From Maratus speciosus (Eukaryota > Arthropoda > Arachnida > Araneae > Salticidae): a stretch of 64,000 nucleotides of DNA. The stretch spans positions 470,880,806 to 470,944,805 of the forward strand of contig OZ010795.1 of assembly GCA_963932465.1 (NCBI GenBank), in the 5' to 3' direction. A model generated the notes under the pieces. That model saw only the letters and a list, made by a program, of their open reading frames with translations. It searched no databases and was not told where the DNA came from. Below, piece by piece: positions 46,309 through 57,269 of the stretch; position 1 is the first letter of the stretch, and each line of letters opens with the position of its first letter. Both the position numbers and the translations under genes were made by a program.

Positions 46309-46640
46309 AGGCGGCCTGTGGTTTGAACCCGAGTACTCTGGGCGGGAGAAAAACACTTTACTGAGTGCGCCATAGGTTGGTTGTATTTATGTCGGCCAAT
46401 TATCTGCACGTGGGATATAGGCCCTAAGGGGGGGGGGGGTGCCTTCCGTGGAGGTCTTTCTAAGGGAACCTAACCCGTATTAACGCTTGGAAAACCAAGG
46501 TTCGAAGAAAACCACGAAAACTCCGAACGATTAGGCCGACGGGCGCGATTGGGATCAAACCCAGCACCTCCCGTCTACCAGCTTCGAGAGCAGAACCTCT
46601 CGGCCACTGATGGGGCCGAGTGCGCCATAGGAGCTGTTGC
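46309..46640 (-). other. tRNA-like module interrupted by a SINE
   Basis: On the - strand TATGGCGCACTCAGTAAAG (A-box-like) and GGGTTCAAACC (B-box-like, + strand 46321-46331) belong to one tRNA-like unit. The SINE at 46377-46617 splits it just ahead of the A box. Confidence 0.65.
46377..46617 (-). mobile_element. Full tRNA-derived SINE with 14-bp target duplication
   Basis: The perfect direct repeat GAGTGCGCCATAGG occurs at 46363-46376 and 46618-46631. Between them, on the - strand, lie the A-box-like TGGCCGAGAGG and the B-box-like GGGTTTGATCCC (+ strand 46551-46562), a Ser/Leu-tRNA-like head, then a 3' body ending ATAAATACAACC. A long G run (about 46429-46438) lies in the body. Length 241 bp. 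Confidence 0.9.
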
Positions 46641-47300
46641 TGTTGTGTACAAAGGATGTCTTTTATAATGAAGCGGGGGAAAATCTATTGTATTTGTGCT
46701 TTTCAAAGATTTCACTTCATATATATTCGTTAGAAATTTTCTTAAACGGTTTATTTTAATTCAGTTTGGACCGATACATATTACTTATTATTTTTTTTAA
46801 ATCAATGTTTTTAAATTAATTTTTTTTAATCCTTTATTTACGGAATTATTTATCAAGAAATTGCTTCTTCTGAATAATTATCTTCTTTAATATCTGAAGA
46901 TATACTGGAATTTTAAAATAATAATAATGTGAAAGTTAGGTATATTTTTTCATTAAAAGTGGTTAAATATATCGGTAGCTATAACATTTTTGTAAAATAT
47001 TTACAAAAATAATCAGATTAATTAACCAAAAATACTTTTATGGTTGTATCAATTATAGCAATTTAAATGTATTATGATCCTCTCTATAAATGGAAAAGCT
47101 TTTGCAGTTGAAAATGTTTCATGTAACCTTTTTTTTTTTTTTTTTTTTTTAATTATAACTATGAAAATGATTAAGAAAATTACCACTTTTTGAAAATATT
47201 TAGCTTCGTCTATTTCTTTACTCTATCCAAATTTCATTGAAAGACATGAAAATCCCTACAGGGAATCAGATACAAGATAAGGGAAATGTCTGTAAAACGA

Positions 47301-47549
47301 GGACCGAGAAACTCATTTGAATGCATTTAACCGAGAACTAGGGTAAATTTACAGAGAGTCTTGACCGAGAAACTCAGTCGAATGCATTTTACCGAGAACT
47401 AGTGTAAAATTACAGAGAGTCTTGACCGAGAAACTCAGTCGAATGCATTTAACCGAGAACTAAGTGTAAAATTACAGATAGTCTTGACCGAGAAACTCAG
47501 TCGAATGCATTTAACCGAGAACTAGTGTAAATTTACAGAGAGTCTCGGT
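47301..47549. repeat. 60-bp minisatellite, four units
   Basis: The unit has gaccgagaaactcagtcgaa, tgcatttaaccgagaacta and gtgtaaatttacagagagtct, repeated four times with few changes, inside the right part of the CACTG element. Confidence 0.95.
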
Positions 47550-47874
47550 TTTTTTGCCTGTGTTTTTACAGAAATTTTTAACAGTGTACATAATTATATT
47601 TTCATTTAATTTTACAAATTCTATAACTTTGCATTATAGTGCACTTAAGTGCATTATAACGTATTTAACAACAAATATCATAATGTGTTTTTTTTTTTCC
47701 TTTCAAATGTTTCTTGTGCGTTTTTCTTCTATAACCTTTGACTAGTATTATCTAATATTTTGATTCCACTTTGTTCAATATGTTATTTTAAATAAATGAC
47801 TCGGTGATTGTTGTAAGGAACTAAGCCCATATTTTGATATTTCTCAAATCATAGGCATAGTGTCTTACAACTAG

Positions 47875-47995
47875 TGTTGCCAGTGTCACAAAAATCAGGA
47901 CAGTGAGACAAAAAAAGCGAGACAGCTGCTTCTAAATCGGGACATAAAATAACAGTGATGAAAACAGAACCTGTCTATAACGGAATCCTGTCTTA
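47875..47995 (+). repeat. TGTCTATAACGGAATCCTGTC repeat fragment
   Basis: The order agtgttgccagtgtcac ... gcttctaaatcgggacataaaat ... gaacctgtctataacgg is the mirror of 58790-58920 (ccgttatagacaggttcc ... tgtcccgatttagaagc ... ttggcaacact). A weaker copy is at 54424-54570. Confidence 0.7.
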
Positions 47996-48197
47996 GACGT
48001 ACAATTATTTTCCTTACAGTAGCAATGCCATACAATAATACTCGCTACGACGAATTTCTCTGTAAAACGGAATTTTTATGCTGTCTCATGTGATTCCGTG
48101 TTGACAGATTTTTACGTAATAAACACATAACCTTATATAATGAAACTATGGACTTAGTTCATTTCAGAAGTCACCGATTCAAATAGTTACGCATTAT

Positions 48198-48986
48198 AAC
48201 TAGTCTGTTCTCAAATCCAAAGCTACTTTCTGACGCATTTTAAAATTCATTTTTGTTCGTAAATGCATGAAATTGGCAGGTGTTCTTATTCAGAAACTCT
48301 GTAATTGAAAGACGTTTTCAGTTTCTTGGTAAACGCAAAATATCGTTCAGAAAATACTGTCAAATTTGGTGTTTTCAGAGCCCCCAGCGACATGGAAAGT
48401 CAGGGAATTTCAAAGTAGACAGGGAAATGTAGAAATATATAGGAAAAGTCAGAGAATTTACAAATGTTTTCTAACAAGTCCGGGGGGGGGGGGAAAGAAA
48501 AATGACGCTAAATTCGTCAAACGACCGCAAAAAAAAAAAAAAAAAAAAAAAAATATCCGAGGAAGTCAAAGAGCGATCGCAGAAAAAAAAAAATTGCTAA
48601 TTTTGTGAAAGGATTGCAGAAATAAATAGTGAATTTCGTTGTATGTCCGTTTGGTCATGGAATTTTTTGAGATTTGATCAGGGAAATTGTCAGACATGTT
48701 TTGCTGAGAACCCTGGTATTGAAAAGAATTTCTGGACAAAAAGAAAAAAGAAAGCAGCCAAAGAAAGGAAAAAAAAAACAAGCGCTGTCAGGTGGCTAAA
48801 ATCGCTTATAACTCGTTAAGTAATTTATATATATATATATATTTCTTTAAAAAAAAAAATGGAGAACTCATTTCGATTCCAAATCGCTTCAATAAACAGA
48901 CTTGCCAATTTTGTGCATTTACATGTCAAAAAATGTGTCAGAAAGCTTCGCCTTTGTTGAGCATTGAAATCTGAGAACCGCCTTAA
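48198..48986 (+). mobile_element. 430-bp TTAA family, copy C, split by another element
   Basis: The left half (tgttctcaaatcc to caaatttggtgtttt) and the right half (gtattgaaaagaatttct to gagaaccgccTTAA) together match copies A and B. The break at 48376-48715 is a CAGGG-type insertion. Confidence 0.8.
48376..48715. mobile_element. CAGGG-type MITE inside copy C
   Basis: Starts CAGAGCCCCCAGCGACATGG and ends gagaaCCCTG; internal agtcagggaatttc and atcagggaaattgtc words mirror the larger element at 28456-31073. A G run and an A run occupy its centre. Confidence 0.7.
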
Positions 48987-48989
48987 CTA

Positions 48990-49418
48990 GTTTCAGTTTG
49001 AGATATCTATCAAAAGAAAAAAACTCGTAAACTTTTCAGAAATTTCTATGAATTTTATTTACGAATGCAATGAATTTTGACTTTCCCAGCTTACTTTATG
49101 TTAAAAAAAATATTTATTTATTTTACCGATTGTATTCTGTGGATGTATTCAATCAAATTTGTAAATAAATGTGACTCAACAAGTTTTCACTTTCCAAAAA
49201 CGAACTATTGCTGCCTGAACCTCTTCGTAGCTATCATAATCTGTAAATGATATAAACCAATGAACTCCATTTGACTATATTAGTTCGTTCCTCTGTATCA
49301 AGTTTTTATATCAAACTTAAATATATTATTTGTTTGAAATTTCTGCTAGTGGAACATTATATCACAGTGTAAGATGTTTTAATTTCGTCATTGAAATAGC
49401 TTACAAATATATTTTTTT
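48990..49418. other. AT-rich intronic sequence
   Basis: No coding or repeat boundary recognised. Confidence 0.5.
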
Positions 49419-50516
49419 TCCAATTAAAATTGGAGGGGGGAGGGGGTGGCGCTCTACTTTCTCTTCTACTTTTCCATATTTTAAGGATTTTTTTTTATTA
49501 TTTAACTAACATCGTAAAAGAAAGTAATAAAACCTTAAATTTATTAACTATGCATTATTATTGCCAATTTTTTTAAAAATTAAGCAAAAAATATTTTTAA
49601 AAATAACTTTTGAAATTTGCACAAAAGATTTGGCTTTATATTTATTTTGCTTTTTAAAAAATAATTCCACAATTTTTATTTATTTATTTTTATTTTTTAT
49701 TTTTCATTTTACTTTTGTTGTTGTTGTTAAATTTAATTATATTTGGCATTCATTTAATGATAAATAAATGAAACCAACCGAAAAATAAAATGGAATAAAA
49801 TAAGTAAAATTAATTTTGTTTTTCTCTAGCTTCTTTAGGCATGCTTTCAAATAAAACTTATTTACTCTAGCTTTTCTATATGGAATTTAATAGAAAACCT
49901 CCATTGATGTTTATATTTGTTCACAAGTACTTTTAATTAATTAATCAATAACAATCATACTCATAATTATGCTAAGATTTTATTTTTCATTTCAGGCAAA
50001 AACAAACAGTTATTTTAGAATTTCACTTCAGGTTAAATCAAACATTCGACAAGCAAATAGCAATTTTTTTTAAAGCCATTAAAATTTTTAATGACTCTTC
50101 ATATGCATTCGTCAAATAGTCATTAGTGCACGCTGTTTGAATAATTTATTTTGAAATTATTTAATCTTTCATAATTTCTAGGGCGTTAATATTTTTAAGA
50201 ATATTTAATTATTTCTTCAAAAAATGCTCACAGCGGAAAATGTGTTTTGGAATTCGTAGGTTAATTAGTCCTTTAAATTTGCTTTTCTGGAATAAAATAG
50301 TTAAGTCAAATGAAATTGAAAATGGTGAGAATAAACAAATTTGTGTTTATTTTGAAAATGGATTTTTTTTTTCAATTAAAATGTGTGATTTTTGTGTGAT
50401 CTATTCTACTTTTTAATATTTTAAGTTTTTTTTAACTAATATAATAAAACAATGTAATAAAACCTTAAATTTATTAACTATATTACTATCGCCAATTTTT
50501 TTTAAAGGCAAAAACG

Positions 50517-50548
<32 letters not shown>

Positions 50549-51335
50549 ACTTAAAAATCTTTTAACATTTGTACAAAAGATTTGGCTTTCTACTTATTTT
50601 ACTTTATAAAAAATAATTCCACAATTTTTATTTATTTTTCATATGAATTTTTTTTTTTTTTTTTTTTTTTGATAAATTTAATTATATTTAGCATTCGTTT
50701 AATAATAAATACATAAAATGGAATAAAATAAGAAGTAAAATTAATTTTGTTTTTCTCTAGCCTTTAAAAAAACAAAAACAAAAAAAACCTTTAATCTGTT
50801 ACAGGCACGCTTTTAAATAAAACATATTTACTCTAGCTTTTGTAAATGGAATTTAATAGAAAACCTACATTTAAGTTTATGTTTGTTCAAAAGTACTTTT
50901 AATTAATTCATTAATTAATTAATTACAATCATAATCATAATTACACTAAAAAATTTGTTTTAAGGCAAAAATAAACAAATTGTTGTTATTTTTAGTATAA
51001 ATCAAACATTCGACAAGCAAATAGCATTTTTTTAAAGCCATTAAAATTTTTAATGACTCTTCATATGCGTGTGCAAATAGTCATTAGTACACGGTACACG
51101 CTGCTTGAATAATTTATTTTACAATTATTTCATTTTTCATAGTTTCTAGTGCGTTAATATTTTTAAAAATATTTAATTATCTCTTCACAAAGTGCTCACA
51201 GCGGAAAATGAGTTTTGGAATTTTTTGGTTAATTAGCCCTTTGAATTTGCTTTTCTAGAATAAAATAGTTAAGTCAAATGGAATTATTAATGGTGAGAGT
51301 AAATAAATTTGTGTTTATCTTGAAAATTTAGTTTT
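49419..51335 (+). repeat. Direct tandem duplication, unit ~950 bp
   Basis: Ordered shared words include taataaaaccttaaatttattaac, caaaagatttggctttcta, aattaattttgtttttctctag, acattcgacaagcaaatagc, gccattaaaatttttaatg, tgctcacagcggaaaatg and aataaaatagttaagtcaaatg. The first unit is about 49419-50376 and the second 50377-51335. They differ by scattered substitutions and homopolymer lengths. Confidence 0.9.
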
Positions 51336-51535
51336 TTTGCTAGAGTTTATGACCAGATAGCCGAATATTAATTGTATAGCTCAAAGTATGCATTTCAAAT
51401 AGACATTAACACTTACAATGGTTAACAAATGTATCAAAAAAACATTTCGAAGAGGAAAATATACGAATTGGAACTTCTGATTTATTTTACTAAAAGGGTG
51501 CTATGTCTCTAAGCTTCAATTCGTATATTTTTCAT

Positions 51536-51727
51536 TTAACCCTCTGCACTCCGTTCTTGCCGCTGCGGCGGCATCATCTTTCTTTGCAGAATTTGTTTTT
51601 GGCACCAGTAATAAAGAAAAATAAAATTTACCTTACTTAATCAGAGCATTTTTGAAATTATCTTTTACAAAATGTGGTGCCGACCGAATAAAATTTGTGT
51701 AAGAGACGCCGGATCCCAAAGGGTTAA
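51536..51727. mobile_element. 192-bp piggyBac-like MITE
   Basis: TTAA-CCCTCTGCACTCCG on the left; the reverse complement of the right end reads TTAA-CCCTTTGGGATCCG. It contains a GC-rich patch, cttgccgctgcggcggc, next to the left end. Confidence 0.85.
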
Positions 51728-52095
51728 TAATCAAGGTGAACATGACGTCCGAAAATTCTATATCTTATAACATGTCGAAGGATAAAACATTTTAGCACAA
51801 AATAAAATAACCTTCCTTGCAAAATCAGTGCGAGTGTAATAATTTAACTTGAGTGTGTATTGTTCAAACATGGGATTATATTAATTATTTATTCTACTTA
51901 TTCAGTGTTTATTTTCTCAAGAAACAAGGCTTTTAAACAGATTATCAAACTTAAATTTGATGACGGTACGGCTACTCACACATTTAAGAATTTGAAGCAA
52001 AAAAATTTCAATATAAATAAAGGAGTAGTATTTAAAAATGTGGCCTTTTCAAAATCTATAGAAAGAACCCTATAGAAATTTTTTATCTATAGCAT

Positions 52096-52180
52096 CTTAT
52101 ATATCTATATAAGATCTTACATATCTTATTTATATATCATCTTACATATCTTATTTATATATCATCTTACATATCTTATT
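52096..52180. repeat. ~29-bp tandem repeat
   Basis: Three units of atcttacatatcttatttatatatc in the AT-rich intron. Confidence 0.85.
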
Positions 52181-52547
52181 TTATTTTATGTAAATTTTTA
52201 TCTATATCTTTTTATCTCTATTTTGATCTATAGAAAACATGTTGTAGTGCACCTTAGTGATTCTTTTAAATTTCATTATGTTTAAAATATCATAACATCA
52301 TAAAAATGTACAACAAACTATTTTTCATTCATAATGAAATGGAAATATTTCATGCGTGCTCCGTAATTAAACTATAAATGCTACTTGTTGTATACTCCTA
52401 AGAAAGCATGTCGTACTCCACCTCAATTATGCATATCATTATCATTATATTTGAAATATCTTAACATCAATAAAATGCACAGTAAACGAACCCCCCCCCC
52501 CACCCCATAGACCATGTAATGTGTAGAAATTCTTCTGGGTATCCCTA

Positions 52548-52594
52548 TTGACACGTTCATTGCCAAGCTTAAAAATGGAATTTCGTGTGATGGC

Positions 52595-52641
<47 letters not shown>

Positions 52642-52799
52642 TATTTAGTTCATCGGATTCCGAGTCAGCGCCGTTTCGCTGTGGCCGCTATACTTTCCGC
52701 TTAGAAACTTGACAGCGACGTCCACTCGATAATCATGATCGGCCGTTTGGTAAGAACTCGCATCACGCGATATCGTGTAATTGGCAATTAACGTGTTAA
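52548..52799. mobile_element. TTAA-type MITE with a 43-nt T tract
   Basis: The right end is ttggcaattaacgtgTTAA; the left end is TTGAcacgttcattgccaa, whose TTGA is best read as a mutated TTAA. The outer 19 bp match as inverted repeats. The interior has an uninterrupted T run (52598-52640) and a GC-rich patch (gagtcagcgccgtttcgctg). Confidence 0.75.
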
Positions 52800-53375
52800 C
52801 GAAGTATAAATGCTACACACTACATGTTCCATAACGAACATTCTATAATAAACCTCAATAACAGAATTTTCTTGTATGTCTCAGTAAATGAACAATAAAT
52901 ACTATACATATCGGGGCATCATTAAAATACACAGCAAATGATTTTTTCTCATAGATGATAATGTAATGAAATGATTTTGCGCTTCGCTGTAAGGGAATTA
53001 TAAATGCTACTTATCTATACTCCACAGAAAATGTATTGTTGTCCAACTCAGTGATGCATTGCATATAAAATTTCTTAATAACGTTATGTTAGTGTTGAAA
53101 AATGTTTCATAATTCTTTTTTTTTTCCCGTGTGAAAATTCTTGACAGGAATTACACGTGAAGTTATTCAATATAACATTAACATTGTATGCAAACTGGCC
53201 ATCTATCAAAATTTGTTAAAATACCACATTTTTTTTTTAACCCGTTAGTGATTGTCATTATTTTAAAGTTGATTGTCATTATTTTAAGTACATTTTTGCC
53301 ATTATTTATTTTTTATCACATTTTTGTAAAGCATGCTAGAATTACAATAGTAATTTGTTTCATTTCCTTTTCCAG

Positions 53376-53550
53376 GTTCTTCCTTTTGACGATAACTTGT
53401 GCGTTCGTGAACCGTGTGTGAATTTTGAGGAATGTCTATCTGTTTTGAAATTCGGCAACGCCTCCGGATTCATCGCATCGAATACTCTCCTCTTCAGGCC
53501 TATTTATCCGGTCAACACTTTCGCTTGCAGGTGTCCGAAAGGCTTTACTG
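53376..53550 (+). CDS. stan: Flamingo/Starry night/CELSR cadherin, EGF-1 exon
   Basis: The acceptor is tttccttttccag and the donor is gtaagc at 53551. The exon has 175 nt: 58 codons plus one base, so it enters in phase 0 and leaves in phase 1, as is common for EGF exons. It starts VLPFDDNLCVREPCVNFEEC and ends FACRCPKGFTG. Five of the six EGF cysteines are present, at residues 9, 14, 20, 51 and 53; the sixth must lie in the next exon, outside the window. The 30-residue insertion between cysteines 3 and 4, with LFRPIYPVNTF, is typical of the first EGF repeat of CELSR/Starry night. There is a sequon NAS at residues 28-30. The intron before it is 7,430 bp and the one after it runs at least 10.4 kb, to the window edge. 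Confidence 0.95.
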
Positions 53551-54000
53551 GTAAGCGTTTCCTTTCACATCTATCTCGATATCTAATGGAATGAATTAAT
53601 ACGGCAGGACATATCTTAATCTATATTATATTAATTTATCTATGTTTTAAAAATTATTCTTTGTAGTTCGTCACAATCACTGCGTCACCTCGGTCCTCTC
53701 AATTAGGGTTAACTTTCCGAGCAAGCATAAAAATGAATGCTGCTAAGCGTTAAGTGTATTAATTTGACGGAATGAATTCTAATTCATAAAGTTCGTCTAA
53801 GAAAGTTAATTTCTAAAACTGCTTCGCAAATTACTCTTTAATGTTTATTAAAATTTGTATAAACAAGTCGAGACAATGCAAACAAGAATTGCGTGTAATT
53901 AGTCATGCGAAATAGAGGTAAGTAAACCTATTTAAAGCATTTATCTGAAATTTTATGCTATATATAGATATATATATATATAAACAAATAAATAATGAAG
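53551..54000. other. Start of the intron after the EGF-1 exon
   Basis: Opens with the donor gtaagc; no further exon or repeat recognised. Confidence 0.6.
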
Positions 54001-54006
54001 AAGCTA

Positions 54007-55026
54007 TAGCAAGCTATACATATGCACGTGCCAGCCCGAAGCCCGAGCCCGGCCCTACCCGCAGGCCGGTCTCGGGCCTATTTTCATTCACGGCACTCTG
54101 GCCGGGCTCGGGTCTTACTTTTTTCCTGAAGGTTGGGGCCGGGCCGGGCCTAACTTATTTTTTCTGTACAGAGTCGGGACTGGTTTCATTCCTAGTCTTC
54201 ACAGCCCAAACTTTCAGTCCTAGTTTTCACAGAGCCCGTATGAAAATCATTGTCTCGGCGTGGCCTGGTCCGTTCAAAGGTCAGTAGGCTTGGCCCAAAA
54301 TTTTTTCCCAAAAATGCATACATTTTTAAATCGTCATCATTCTACAATTAAACATTAAAATTCATTCTTTTTAAAGAATAGTAGATTTATACGCTTATTT
54401 AAACATGGTAAAACGTGTGAAAAAGAACCTGCCTATGACGGAATCTTGTTTTAAACTGAAAAACGTGTTGATCCATGCAAAATTAATATATTAATACGTA
54501 AGAAAAGAATATATAATACATTTACACTTGCTAAGAAGGGAACTTGTCTATAACGCATTTATTTTTCTTTTCTATGCAAATCCGTATTAGATTTTACTGT
54601 ATAGCATTTTTTCAGATTTTTAACACCTCAGTACATGGAATATGGATTAACAATATTAATGATAACAAACATTTACATACAAGAAATAGAAATTCATTAA
54701 AAAAATAAATATCACACCCTGCGGCACTTATAGATTTATACATGTACATCCTTGTACATGACATATACATACATGTACAGGGCATACATCACTTAAATTA
54801 TAAACATGAAAAAAAAAGTTAAGATAAATAACTTTGGCCTGAACTCCTGATACGAGACAAATTTTTAGCCAAATCAACTTAAAAATCAATGTTTTGAATC
54901 AATGTTAGAAATTCACTCGGGCCGAGATTTTAACTTTTTTCGGGCCGGGCCGAACTTTTTTGCTGTTATACCGGGCCGGGCCGGGCCGGACCCGGGCCTG
55001 GAAATGTCGGCCCGTGCAGACCTCTA
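54007..55026. mobile_element. hAT-like element with GC-rich ends
   Basis: The right end in reverse complement is TAGAGGTCTGCACGGGCCG, a common hAT-type start; the left part has gcccgaagcccgagcccgg and cgggcc words in mirror order. The first bases of the left end are decayed. GGGCC clusters at both ends contrast with an AT-rich core. No transposase. Confidence 0.6.
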
Positions 55027-55093
55027 ATACCTACATTTTTTAATGTCCCTCAAAAGTAAACAATTCAAGACTTCTATGATTATTTACTTGTCT

Positions 55094-55519
55094 TTAAAGC
55101 TGTTCTCAAATCCAAAGGGTCAACTTTCTGACATAAGTTTTAATTCATTTTTGTTCGGAAACGCATGAAACTAGAAGATGTTGTTATTCAGAAAGTATGT
55201 CATCGAACCGTTTTTTCCGTTTCTTGTAAACGCAATAGATCTTTCAGAAAATACTGTCAAAGTTGGCATTTTGTACCGAACTTCCGAATGAAAGAAGATA
55301 ATCCAGTCAATAAGGGGAGAAAAATGCCGTGTCACGTGATCAAAATTACTTATAACTCAATAGGTAATTGAGTGATCAAAAAATGGAAAAAACAGTTCGA
55401 TTCCAAATCTCTTCAATGGTCAGGCTTTCCAATTTTATATCTTTCCGTTAAAAAATGAATTTGTAAATGTGTCAAAACGTTTTGTGCTTGTTGAGCAGAG
55501 CAGTTGAGAGCAGCCTTAA
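55094..55519 (+). mobile_element. 430-bp TTAA family, copy B
   Basis: TTAA-AGCTGTTCTCAAATCC at the left and cagCCTTAA at the right; interior words as for copy A. Length 426 bp, the same as copy A. Confidence 0.85.
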
Positions 55520-55524
55520 AATCA

Positions 55525-57070
55525 ACACATTACCCAAACGATCATCAGGAAACCCTCTTTTATAGCCTACTAATCATCATATTCATCATTTTTCGAGTCG
55601 AGGTTTCAGTTACATAATATCATCCATATTATTTCTGTTTTTCAACATCCCATTTTTTCAACTAGTATGTAGGGTACAACGATGAATGAGGTATCATAAG
55701 ATTGGATTTTTTGGCCACATCTGATACTGCATACTGAATTTTCGTTAAAAGACTTCGTTTGACATTTCACTTAAATTAAAAATTGGGGGTATACGGGGAT
55801 GTAAGAGGGAATAAAGGAGAGGTAACGGAGCGAGGTGGTGCAGCTATGTGCGAATTCTTCGCACGGGTCCATTAGTTATTGACATATTTATATTTTAAAG
55901 ATGAAAATTTATTTTAAAATACTTTTTTTTTTCAACACATTTCATATAAATAATGTTTTGTACACAATATTTATCTAAAAAAAAATATTTAAAATATTCG
56001 CTTTATAAACTTCTGAAGAAAATTTACATAAATTCATAATTCTTATTGAGATACGAATTTTCATCTAAAGTTTTCCAGAGAAATTTCAGAATTATTTGGA
56101 ATTGTTCATTTTGCTTCTAATTCAATACACTTGATTCGGCAAGATCAGAATTCAGTCTCCTGTGAGATTATCACCATGGTAATTATTCATTAATCAAAAT
56201 TCTGACGATATAATATTACTTTTGCGACTTCTTTATATCAAAATAGTGAAAATTCCTTATAAATAAATCCTTTTCATTTTCCGAATAAATTTTGGGATAA
56301 ACAACTCAACTCTACATTTATGCAAAACGAAAACGAAAAATCCCGTTTAAAACAGTCAATTGTAATTTTGTGTGGCTTTGCATTAATTTCTTAGTTAAAT
56401 ATTAATTTCCACGTCAAATTTCCCTCAGAATTTCTGGATCTATTAACGTTGTTCTTTTGCAACACATTTCATTCGGCGAGAATACAGTCTCTTGTGGAAG
56501 CTCCTCATCACCATATTCATCATTCGTCAATCAGAGGTTCGTTTTCCACTCACGATTTACATTCTGCTTGGAATCCAATACGTTTCCCGCGAGGGCATAA
56601 TAAATTTATGTGGGGCGCCCCTGATGGCACTTACTGATGCATCCATCCACACCAAGGAGGCTCGAGTTTCCCGCCGAAAATCGATCGATGGCGCCATCAA
56701 ACAGGACGCGCGTAACTCAACACTGCTCTGATTTTTAGCACAAGCTTTGTACTTATCTGTGAAATTTTATATTTTCTAAAATCCTGCAATATATAATTTT
56801 ATTATAGCTCATTATTGACAACAGATTAGCTTTTATTTTCGTTTGTCAAAAAATCATTGTTATGAAAATTCATAGGACTCTCCGATTTTAGTAAATTTCT
56901 GAATTTAAATCTATTTTTTTTTTTTATTAAGATTTAGTTGAGATAGAGATTTTCTTAAAATGCAATGAATTAAAATTTTGTTTTCCATTATGTTATAATA
57001 CTTTTTTGCCCCCGATATGTTAATTAAAAGTGTTTTAATTAACAGCAATAACCAGCAATTTAGAGTGTCG
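55525..57070. other. Intronic sequence with an unassigned GC-richer block
   Basis: A block at 56450-56735 (caccatattcatcattcgtc, cccgcgagggcataataaat, gggcgcccctgatggc, gatcgatggcgccatc) stays open in two + frames and is much less AT-rich than its surroundings. Part of it echoes 56100-56180. It matches no protein I know; an old repeat, a non-coding exon or a regulatory block are all possible. Confidence 0.4.
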
Positions 57071-57074
57071 TCTC

Positions 57075-57260
57075 ACAAAAAAATACCGTTCCGTTGTATA
57101 AGCCTTCCGCAAAACAAATCAAATGTATCATTTTCATTGTGCTCTACTGTATTTTTTTAACTTCTAAGCATCGCACATTTTAAATTTTTATACCGCCTTA
57201 TCGGGAAATAAATGTTCTTTTAAATGCAATTTGTTTGAAAACTGCATCTCAGTTTATTTT
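57075..57260 (+). repeat. ATGTCC Helitron-like family fragment
   Basis: cttctaagcatcgcac, tttttataccgcc and atgcaatttgtttgaaaactg match 9365-9460 in order. Confidence 0.6.
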
Positions 57261-57269
57261 TGAGATATT

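Larger units (their letters stand above)
45961..47588. mobile_element. CACTG-ended element with tRNA-like module, copy 3
   Basis: TA-CACTGTTAACAAATTTTCTG on the left; on the right, in reverse complement, TA-CACTGTTAAAAATTTCTG. It is 1.63 kb with TA on both sides. It contains a 33-bp direct repeat (about 46105-46170), a reverse-strand tRNA-like module split by a SINE (46309-46640), a fragment shared with 20820-21090, and a 60-bp minisatellite. It starts 15 bp after the second stan exon. Confidence 0.8.
45946..53375 (+). other. Intron between the second and third readable stan exons (7.4 kb)
   Basis: It is bounded by gtaagt and ttccag in phase 0. The first quarter is a CACTG-ended element with nested tRNA-like sequences. 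The rest holds a copy of the 430-bp TTAA family split by a CAGGG element, a ~950-bp tandem duplication and two TTAA-flanked MITEs. Confidence 0.9.

Noticed and set aside
46545..46620. A tRNA-Ser or tRNA-Leu gene
   Set aside because: The A and B boxes are present, but the flanks form a 241-bp SINE with a 14-bp target duplication.
53955..54287. A 110-codon Pro/Gly-rich open frame
   Set aside because: It results from GGGCC-rich terminal sequence of a hAT-like element.
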